From IMG/VR virus record IMGVR_UViG_3300009376_000104, positions 1 to 21,015 of that record: a stretch of 21,015 nucleotides of DNA; one strand, written 5' to 3'. Position numbers and translations under genes: made by a program. Under the pieces are notes generated by a model. It saw only the letters and a program-made list of their open reading frames with translations. It did no database searches and was not told the DNA's origin. Below are positions 15,223 through 21,015 of the stretch, piece after piece (position 1 is the first letter of the stretch; every line of letters starts with the position of its first letter). The DNA is from a virus.

Positions 15223-15826
15223 ATGAATATCTTGCTCCTTTGGTTACAGGCTCTACCCTATGCGGATACATGAAGTTAGAAGGGAATATAATAACATCTC
15301 CTTTTTCAAAAGGAATGATTTGATCTCCCCACATCACAAACTTACCACCCTCAAAGTCTTCATTTAGTTGTCCTACAATGGACAACATTGGAATCCCTTT
15401 TACATTTCCATCAAACAGCGAATTAATATGGTCACAGTGTTCAGCCATCTGATGAGACTCCGCATACTTCAAAAACTTTACCACTGAATAACCGTTCCAT
15501 CCATCAAACCATTTGTAGCCAAAACTTCTTACATACTCTGTTAATACTTTAGATATACCATTTATAATCACATTATTAATATGAGCATGATTCTTATTCC
15601 AATTAGGACTTTTAAACCCTACAAATTCTGGTTCTGCATCTCCAGAGGGTTTAGACTTAACCTCTCTTTGCCAACCAAAGCCATGTTCAGGATCATTTAT
15701 TTCATATCCAGTAAAGTCGTGATTCTCCCACTGACTTTTCTTTAATGTTTCTAAAGCGTACTCACAAAAATCTACACTTAAAAAACGTTTCTTGTGAAAT
15801 AAATAATCTTTTATATTTTCTTTCAT
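15203..15826 (-). CDS. 2OG-Fe(II) oxygenase (207 aa)
   Basis: This is the first gene after the capsid gene. The N-terminal LFHKKRFLSVDFCEYALETL is the lead helix of this superfamily. SVVKFLKYAESHQMAEHCDH (114-133) carries iron ligands H130 and D132. LSIVGQLNEDFEGGKFVMWG (148-167) is the strand with the GG turn, and GDVIIFPSNFMYPHRVEP gives distal H189, with R199 ten residues later. All catalytic residues are present, so it is probably an active hydroxylase. No Shine-Dalgarno sequence precedes the ATG; a GC-rich hairpin ends 5 bases before it. Initiation may therefore depend on structure or run-through from the capsid gene. Confidence 0.9.
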   Translation of the reverse strand: MKENIKDYLFHKKRFLSVDFCEYALETLKKSQWENHDFTGYEINDPEHGFGWQREVKSKPSGDAEPEFVGFKSPNWNKNHAHINNVIINGISKVLTEYVRSFGYKWFDGWNGYSVVKFLKYAESHQMAEHCDHINSLFDGNVKGIPMLSIVGQLNEDFEGGKFVMWGDQIIPFEKGDVIIFPSNFMYPHRVEPVTKGARYSYVSWAY

Positions 15827-15831
15827 AGATA

Positions 15832-15855
15832 AGTGGGGGCTTTTACACCCCCACT
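15832..15855 (-). terminator. GC-rich hairpin after the capsid gene (weak or attenuating terminator)
   Basis: AGTGGGGG and CCCCCACT form a perfect 8-bp stem with an 8-base loop, 7 bases after the capsid stop. On the transcribed (minus) strand the downstream arm is followed by TTATCTATG rather than a run of T. The hairpin therefore lacks the tail of a strong intrinsic terminator. It may reduce transcription or protect the capsid mRNA 3' end, and it may also affect initiation of the next gene, whose ATG lies 5 bases after the stem. Confidence 0.5.
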
Positions 15856-15862
15856 CTTACAC

Positions 15863-16846
15863 CTATACGTCAGCCAAGAAACCGTTAGCCGCTTGGTTCT
15901 TAGACATAAGACCGTACTCAGCCAGAATCATCTGTTTTATACTGTCCCCAGTCTTTGCTAGACTTTCGGTCATAAACGGTCGCAAGTATGCGACAGCCCA
16001 GAAGTCAAAGTCTATAAACCAGCAGTCTCGCGCTCTCTGGAACCGATCTGGAATTATTTTAAAAGTTCCAAAGTCGGAAACATAAACGTCAACAGATGCC
16101 ACAACATGAGCAGGTGCAGACTTATCTGCCGCTGTTCTTAGTTCTGACACTGTTTGGGTTAACGCCGAAATTACCTGCTTATTGGAAGAACCAACAAGAA
16201 TGGTGTCTGGAGTTCCACCGCTATCAAAGCATTCTTTGATTACGGTCTTCATTCCAGCTTCGGTTAATGTACCCGTTGATGTAGCATCACTAGCAGTATC
16301 CGTACCATTACCGCTAGAAGCAGAGCCTAGCCCCGGTGGGGAAGGTGCGCCTCCAAGAGTATGGTAATTGGTAGCTACCCATGCGCCTAGACCTGCTGTC
16401 GTTCTAGCAGTCGCAGGACCGGGGCTTGGGCCAGCACCAGCGGATTGTGCTACGTTATCCATCAACATCTTTTCCATATCACGCTTCATTTCTTTGGCGC
16501 GTTTCGCTAACTGATACGCTTGGGAAGATTTACGCCCAGCAAAATTAACGGCCTCGGCTGTCCCACTCGTCTGGACGGCTTTAACCGATATCTGGGTATA
16601 ATTCCCTACCCTTGTGGGTTCGCTTACAGCGGTAGAAGTTGGATCATCACCTTCAGTGGAGCGATTAGCCGCCGCCGCTGTTAGTGAGTCCGTCTGCCAC
16701 TCAAAGTAAGTATTCTCAGCAGTCTCTCGACCACAACCACTTAGGAACGGTGTCTCAGTTGGCGAAATATTATAGATGATATTACTAAGGTCTTCCCTGA
16801 TACCTATGGCACCATAGGTTTCCCTAGTATTCGTCGGAATAGCCAT
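15863..16846 (-). CDS. Major capsid protein, SU10-like (327 aa)
   Basis: The start MAIPTNTRETYGAIGIREDL, followed by SNIIYNISPTETPFLS, is typical of the DUF5309/SU10-type major head protein family. The family places the N-arm before an 'I..I.P.ETPF...' motif. LAKRAKEMKRDMEKMLMDNV (113-132) is the long spine-like helix. A Gly/Ser/Thr/Pro-rich stretch at about 136-195 is followed by LTEAGMKTVIKECFDSGGTP and the end part (RARDCWFIDFDFWAVAYLRP, ESLAKTGDSIKQMILAEYGL). It assembles the icosahedral head around the scaffold encoded upstream. A GGAG lies 7 bases before the ATG. HK97-fold assignment is from family knowledge. Confidence 0.93.
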   Translation of the reverse strand: MAIPTNTRETYGAIGIREDLSNIIYNISPTETPFLSGCGRETAENTYFEWQTDSLTAAAANRSTEGDDPTSTAVSEPTRVGNYTQISVKAVQTSGTAEAVNFAGRKSSQAYQLAKRAKEMKRDMEKMLMDNVAQSAGAGPSPGPATARTTAGLGAWVATNYHTLGGAPSPPGLGSASSGNGTDTASDATSTGTLTEAGMKTVIKECFDSGGTPDTILVGSSNKQVISALTQTVSELRTAADKSAPAHVVASVDVYVSDFGTFKIIPDRFQRARDCWFIDFDFWAVAYLRPFMTESLAKTGDSIKQMILAEYGLMSKNQAANGFLADV

Positions 16847-16860
16847 AACATTTCTCCAAT

Positions 16861-17940
16861 TTAAAGTTCAACAAAATCCTCAAACAATCCTACTGCATCA
16901 TTTACATGACCTGATTGCTGAAGCCGTTTCATTTTCTTTTGACGCACGACTTTATTGCTAGCAGACTTCTCAATGCCTTTACCACTTTTAACAACCTTCA
17001 CTTTCTTTTTAACTTTCTTGGTTTTAAGATTCTTTTCTTTATTCTGTCCTTCTTCCCAAGCCATTGCTTGCATAAGAATAAGAATAGAGCGATGGTCAAA
17101 CAGTTGTTTAACCTCTTCATCATTAAAACCTTTAGCGTTAGCAAAGTTACGCAATCTTCCAGCAATAGCTTTTTGCTGTTCAGGAACTCCCCATGCCGGT
17201 ATTAGTTTTACTAGCTTGTTGTATTCCTCTTGCGCCCATTGATTAAATTGGTATTGTTGCTCTTGAGCTTGTTTTTGATTTTCTTCAACATAAGTCTGTT
17301 GTAGGTTTTGTATATGAGATTGAGCTTCACGATATTCATCACGTTTAGTAAGGTACTCTTCCTTATCTTCCGCTTTCAATCGCTCCCAATCTATTTTTTC
17401 ATATTCTTGTAACGATGCAAGATTTAACTGTGCTGCATTCGCTAAAGAACTGATATACTCTTGTCGCGCTTGTTGAGTCTTAGCAACCTCTTCCTGGTAA
17501 AACTGTCCAGCTTCATCAAGTTGCCTTCGGTACTCACTTAGCTCTTGCGTCTTTTTTGTATAATCCTGTTGTCGAGAATACCCCTTTAAGAGTTCTTCTT
17601 CAGTAACCTCAACCTCTTCACCATTAATCTTAACAGTGTAAAGTCCAGGTGTGTCGTCCTCCTCTTCAGTGATTTCTTCTTCGACTTCGGATTCTTCTGA
17701 GTCCTCCTCCTCTGCCTGTAATTCCTCATCAGATTCTTCTTCAGAAGCTTCTAATGGTTCCTCTTCGACTTCGGTTGATTCTTCAACGTCCTCTACTTCT
17801 TCAGACGTTTCGGCCTCTTTCTTTTTCGGTGTATCCTCTTCAGGAACCGCTAAAGATAGAAACGCTTCTTGTGCTTCCCTAATACTTCCTTGGGGAAGAG
17901 TTGGTACTGCTGGTTGCGGGGCTTCTTGCGTATCCGCCAT
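16861..17940 (-). CDS. Capsid scaffolding protein (359 aa)
   Basis: This is a prohead assembly scaffold. Residues about 30-100 are extremely acidic with long runs of Glu/Asp/Ser. After a short GLYTVKINGEEVEVTEEELL segment, residues 125-300 are a Gln/Glu/Lys-rich coiled coil (QELSEYRRQLDEAGQFYQEE, QNLQQTYVEENQKQAQEQQY). The C-terminus is strongly basic (KTKKVKKKVKVVKSGKG) and ends in a helix-turn-helix-like MKRLQQSGHVNDAVGLFEDF. That ending resembles the coat-binding tail of scaffold proteins. The acidic start, coiled-coil middle and basic coat-binding end, placed just before the capsid gene, support the call strongly. AAGGAG lies 8 bases before the ATG. Confidence 0.9.
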   Translation of the reverse strand: MADTQEAPQPAVPTLPQGSIREAQEAFLSLAVPEEDTPKKKEAETSEEVEDVEESTEVEEEPLEASEEESDEELQAEEEDSEESEVEEEITEEEDDTPGLYTVKINGEEVEVTEEELLKGYSRQQDYTKKTQELSEYRRQLDEAGQFYQEEVAKTQQARQEYISSLANAAQLNLASLQEYEKIDWERLKAEDKEEYLTKRDEYREAQSHIQNLQQTYVEENQKQAQEQQYQFNQWAQEEYNKLVKLIPAWGVPEQQKAIAGRLRNFANAKGFNDEEVKQLFDHRSILILMQAMAWEEGQNKEKNLKTKKVKKKVKVVKSGKGIEKSASNKVVRQKKMKRLQQSGHVNDAVGLFEDFVEL

Positions 17941-17956
17941 AATCTTTACTCCTTGT

Positions 17957-18205
17957 TCAAATAAATGGATGTTGCTCTTTTAGAACTTTGTTCATGTGTC
18001 CAGTTTCTACGATGGACTTTATATGAGCATTGATTCTATCAAGCAGTCTCATTGCAAGCCAGATTGATTCTCTGGCCTCAACTTCTGTAGAACCGCTGAC
18101 ATTCCAGCGATTCATTAAATCTTCTTTTATTGCATCAAAGGCTTCATTAAATAATGGATCATTTAAAAGTGACTTTGCCCTTCCTTCTCTTTCTTCTGGT
18201 GTCAT
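17957..18205 (-). CDS. Small conserved protein between portal and scaffold (82 aa)
   Basis: This helical, charged protein (MTPEEREGRAKSLLNDPLFN, then EAFDAIKEDLMNRWNVSGS and REAIWLAMR-like RESIWLAMRLLDRINAHIKS) is found, as far as I recall, in the same slot in many podoviruses. The function is unknown. It may assist portal or scaffold assembly. Its ATG overlaps the portal stop (ATGA). Confidence 0.82.
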   Translation of the reverse strand: MTPEEREGRAKSLLNDPLFNEAFDAIKEDLMNRWNVSGSTEVEARESIWLAMRLLDRINAHIKSIVETGHMNKVLKEQHPFI

Positions 18206-20181
18206 GTGGCTCCTATAGCTACGGCTCGTTTCTGTTCTCTTTCTAAGTCAATCTCTTGCTGTTTTAAACTGGAGTCAACTTGTAACTTCTCATATTCCTG
18301 CTGAATCTTCTGGGCCTTTAACTGAAGCTCACCAGCTTTAATCTCTAGCTCTTGCCTCTTGACTTGAGCCTCCATTAGATCGGCTTGCTCTTTAGGCGAG
18401 GGCTGCTCCTGCTGAGGCGGTATAGTTGCTGGGTTAGTTAAGAAGTCATCAACATTCTGGAATCCCATTGCCTTAACCAATGATGCTCCAAGGTTATACA
18501 TATTCTGTTCGCTAACAATTCTTAACCCGCCTTTCATTGCCTCTCCTGCGAACTGAAGCATCCTTGAAAGATGAGCCATCTGTTGATCTTTGTTTCCTTG
18601 ACCTAACGCGACAGATACCGTACAATCAAACTTATCATTCCATACATCAGGACGAACAGGAACCCATTGGTTACGTAACATAATAACTCTCTCGTGATCC
18701 TGATTCTTCATAAGCAATTCATAGATGGTTGTCATCAAATCTTTAACACCAGTCTCAGCAAAGTTTCTAGCAATTAACTCAACCCTGCTTTGCGCTGCGC
18801 CCATGACTGCATTAACAGCCGTAGCAGTTGTGTGAGATGTTAAAGCATTCTCATTCAGACCTTGTGACATCCTCGATACACCAGCTCTTGATTCTCTAAC
18901 TCCATCCAGGTATTCTAACATCTGGAAGGAATAAGGTTCTAATGCTGGGGTAGCTAAAGGTGTAACTGCGTTTGGAGACTTAACTCTAACCACACCGCCT
19001 GGTCGTTGGGTAAGAAGGTCATCTAGGTTGGCCTGACCCTCTAAAATTGCATAGCGCCCAAAGTTCTGGTTATACATGTTGTCCATGAGGTTTCGCATTA
19101 ATGTCGATTTCATGAGCTGCAGATCCATTACTAGATCAGCTATAGACAACCCAAAGAACTTATGTGGAATCTTTATCGGAGTAATAGAAACAAAGGGTAC
19201 TGAATCAATCTCTTCATTCTCAAGAATGGTTGATCCAACAACGCAAACCTTTCTTAATTCAGTTATCCCATCACCATCATGGTCTACTTTAAGAAAGCAC
19301 TCATGTAACCAATAGTTTCTTAAACCCTCGTCACCATAGTCCTCGCCTCCCCAACCTTCCCAATATCGGGCAGACTTATCAAACGCATAACGTTCTAATC
19401 TTTCGGCAGAGAACTGAGTCATATCTTCATCGCCAGCACCTAGCTCATCTGGATCTAAGTCTGAATCAGGATACATCTCTCTTAACTCGGATAAAGTTTT
19501 TTCTACCCTATGACAAATAAATCTAGCATTCTGAATATCCTTTGATTCTCTGGATATAAGGAACTCAGACGGTGGAACATTCTCTATTCTTACTCTACCA
19601 GATCTTCTCTGGCGGCTGATGATTACATCATGGTAAGCAACAACCCCCATCATCTCATCTTCTTCTACATATTCTTCATGGTGAATCTCTTCGACCTCAG
19701 GATTGCCCACAAGAACTTGATACTCCATCTCATCAAGATGAGTATACTCTTCTCGCTGTGGTTCATCGTAATCATCCCACCATACTTTGACTATACCATT
19801 CTTACTTAATAAAGCATCCGTAAACCACGAGTAAAGAATTTCCCAACCTGGATTGTCTTTAGTGAATACATAGTTTACGTAGTCGGTAGCTTGTTCAGCC
19901 ATCTGTACGTCTTCTGGACCATGAGGTGTGAACTTAACCATCTCATCACCTGAAGCGAAGACTCTCATTAAGGAAGGTTTAATCCATTCCACAGTATCCT
20001 GCACAGTAGAGTCTACATACTGTGATCTACCCTCAACCTCATTACCAAAAGGAAGGCCATAGTAATATTCCATAGCCGCCTCTCTCTGTTGAGAGATTGT
20101 GTCACCCATATACCCAAGTGAGTCTGTAATCTCCCCTCGTATTCTAGTAATTAGTTCGTCATCTGATCTATCGTGTGCCAT
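18202..20181 (-). CDS. Portal protein (659 aa)
   Basis: This is the dodecameric portal through which DNA enters the head. The N-terminal part includes SQYVDSTVQDTVEWIKPSLM then RVFASGDEMVKF, a motif common to portals of SU10- and epsilon15-type short-tailed phages. Trp-rich AWILYSWF-type segments follow (NPGWEILYSWFTDALLSKNG), then a mixed alpha/beta region (SDDELITRIRGEITDSLGYM at the N-terminus, FFGLSIADLVMDLQLMKSTL around 345). The end (residues about 595-655) is a Gln/Glu/Lys-rich helix, probably a barrel or coiled coil inside the head. Length is normal for portals with such a barrel. Its ATG overlaps the terminase stop (TAATG). Confidence 0.9.
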   Translation of the reverse strand: MAHDRSDDELITRIRGEITDSLGYMGDTISQQREAAMEYYYGLPFGNEVEGRSQYVDSTVQDTVEWIKPSLMRVFASGDEMVKFTPHGPEDVQMAEQATDYVNYVFTKDNPGWEILYSWFTDALLSKNGIVKVWWDDYDEPQREEYTHLDEMEYQVLVGNPEVEEIHHEEYVEEDEMMGVVAYHDVIISRQRRSGRVRIENVPPSEFLISRESKDIQNARFICHRVEKTLSELREMYPDSDLDPDELGAGDEDMTQFSAERLERYAFDKSARYWEGWGGEDYGDEGLRNYWLHECFLKVDHDGDGITELRKVCVVGSTILENEEIDSVPFVSITPIKIPHKFFGLSIADLVMDLQLMKSTLMRNLMDNMYNQNFGRYAILEGQANLDDLLTQRPGGVVRVKSPNAVTPLATPALEPYSFQMLEYLDGVRESRAGVSRMSQGLNENALTSHTTATAVNAVMGAAQSRVELIARNFAETGVKDLMTTIYELLMKNQDHERVIMLRNQWVPVRPDVWNDKFDCTVSVALGQGNKDQQMAHLSRMLQFAGEAMKGGLRIVSEQNMYNLGASLVKAMGFQNVDDFLTNPATIPPQQEQPSPKEQADLMEAQVKRQELEIKAGELQLKAQKIQQEYEKLQVDSSLKQQEIDLEREQKRAVAIGAT

Positions 20182-21015
20182 TAAACTATTCCGTAATTCC
20201 CATAATTAACTTCCTGCGTCCATGCTGGATCTTTACCAGAAACAGCAAACCGCTGTGATTGAAATGCGTATCGTGTTGCAGACATAAGATCATCCCTTAT
20301 GGGAACCACCTTATTAAATTTTCTATGATACATCCTAAACTCTTCAAACCAGTCTGTAAGGGTAGAGAATACTTTGAACTTATTCCCTTCTATAGCTTGA
20401 AGCATTGCCATCAACCCTTCCTCAATAGAGTTGGAGCCTTTATTAACCCCCAATGCTGGGGGATTAGAAAAATGTTCTAATAAAAAGTTACAACCTAAGT
20501 TTCTATACTGGTCAGCCAAGCCCGGATTTCCCATGCTATCCCTGCGATTGCCGTCATGCGGGTAGGCTATGGGTATAAAATGCGGTCTTGTCTTGATGTT
20601 CTCTGAATGTACTGAAGGGCTGGCTTTAGAGGCTCTATAGCAGTCATATACGTAAAATATGTCCTCATCTCGGTCAATTGCACACCAAACTACAGCCGTT
20701 GGATGGTCCCAACCGAAGTCTATTGCCGCTATTCTAGGCCAATGATCCTCGATATGCACCGGATCTGTTACAACTTGCTCTTCCCCAAGGGGGAATACAA
20801 GCCCAGAACCTATGGATGGCCTGCCATATCGTCTCATTTCCCTCTCATGTGGGGAATAAGAGGATAGAATCTGTTGCATAACGTCTTCATTAAGGTGTCC
20901 GTTCTCACCATTCATGCTCTTAACTGACTCGGATGCGTCATCCCATGTCGCATTTACTAATGATTGCCCCTTTTGTAGCCTATTTATGAAGGATGCTACT
21001 GTCTCAGTCATCCCG
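20181..21015 (-). CDS. terL: Terminase large subunit, C-terminal nuclease part (5' end off window)
   Basis: The visible 276 residues plus an open frame to the right edge are the C-terminal part of a T7/Terminase_6C-type large terminase. The RNase H-like nuclease domain is clear: RIAAIDFGWDHPTAVVW with D98, AYPHDG with D153, and PIRDDLMSATRYAF with D240/D241. SYSPHEREMRRYGRPSIGSG (52-70) links ATPase and nuclease parts. The ATG at 21011 is not taken as the true start. The codon before it is open, and the ATPase half with the Walker motifs, needed for function, should lie to the right of the window. The protein packages DNA through the portal encoded next. Confidence 0.93.
   Translation of the reverse strand, partial: GMTETVASFINRLQKGQSLVNATWDDASESVKSMNGENGHLNEDVMQQILSSYSPHEREMRRYGRPSIGSGLVFPLGEEQVVTDPVHIEDHWPRIAAIDFGWDHPTAVVWCAIDRDEDIFYVYDCYRASKASPSVHSENIKTRPHFIPIAYPHDGNRRDSMGNPGLADQYRNLGCNFLLEHFSNPPALGVNKGSNSIEEGLMAMLQAIEGNKFKVFSTLTDWFEEFRMYHRKFNKVVPIRDDLMSATRYAFQSQRFAVSGKDPAWTQEVNYGNYGIV

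Noticed and set aside
15832-15855. Treating the hairpin as a strong rho-independent terminator
   Set aside because: The stem is perfect, but the sequence after it on the transcribed strand has no T-run. The operon continues without another visible promoter, so only a weak or attenuating role is proposed.
16915-17242. Two overlapping plus-strand frames with hydrophobic, membrane-like sequence
   Set aside because: They are shadows of the Lys-rich C-terminus of the scaffold, since AAG/AAA codons read in reverse give Leu/Phe codons.
17651-17983. Plus-strand serine-rich open frame opposite the scaffold gene
   Set aside because: It is the antisense image of the Glu/Asp-rich acidic region (GAA/GAG read as TTC/CTC and TCT/TCA codons). 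It has no ribosome binding site and opposes a well supported gene.
1-21015. tRNA genes, CRISPR array, insertion sequences or integrase
   Set aside because: No cloverleaf, regularly spaced repeats, transposase motifs or terminal inverted repeats were seen. The window is filled by virion genes.

Overview
The window is a contiguous part of a double-stranded DNA tailed phage (or prophage) genome. It appears to be an uncultivated, probably marine, podovirus-type virus. Every supported gene is on the minus strand, so the transcript runs from right to left. Genes are packed almost without gaps: most junctions are ATGA, TAATG or TGATG overlaps or spacers under 20 bases, and no stretch over 300 bases lacks a gene. 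Base composition leans to AT. There are no tRNAs, CRISPR arrays, insertion sequences, integrase, replication or lysis genes. What is visible is the virion structure and assembly half of a phage. The host cannot be read from the sequence. The marine assignment is inferred from gene style: many 2-oxoglutarate/Fe(II) oxygenases and glycine-rich tail proteins with a 'GDGSDG...LTT' start.

Head module (right, 15863-21015). This holds the C-terminal nuclease part of the large terminase (its N-terminus lies beyond the right edge), a 659-residue portal, a small conserved protein, a very acidic scaffold and a major capsid protein of the type found in Escherichia phage SU10 (DUF5309-like). A perfect 8-bp GC-rich hairpin follows the capsid gene and sits directly before the next start codon.

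Accessory and connector module (12059-15826). Two 2OG-Fe(II) oxygenases, two basic or glycine-rich peptides of about 55 residues, a third oxygenase of clear prolyl-4-hydroxylase type and a 52-residue peptide come first. A small conserved protein, two tandem paralogues and a head-tail adaptor follow. The three tiny genes are too short for ordinary ORF cut-offs, but their start/stop couplings and ribosome binding sites support them.

Tail fibre module (7770-12047). A tail fibre protein and a glycine-rich putative tip/adhesin come first. A fourth oxygenase follows, then a fusion of a shortened sulfotransferase-like domain with a fifth 2OG oxygenase, and a probable tail-fibre-associated protein.

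Tail and internal virion module (1-7773). A large beta-rich tail (nozzle-like) protein and a small conserved protein come first. A GNAT-like protein overlaps the small protein by 131 bases. A series of glycine/alanine/glutamine-rich proteins follows, probably internal or DNA-ejection proteins. The last of these runs off the left edge.

The most notable features are the five separate 2OG-Fe(II) oxygenase domains inside a structural operon, and the sulfotransferase-oxygenase fusion, whose sulfotransferase half seems to have lost its central part and its PAPS-binding lysine.
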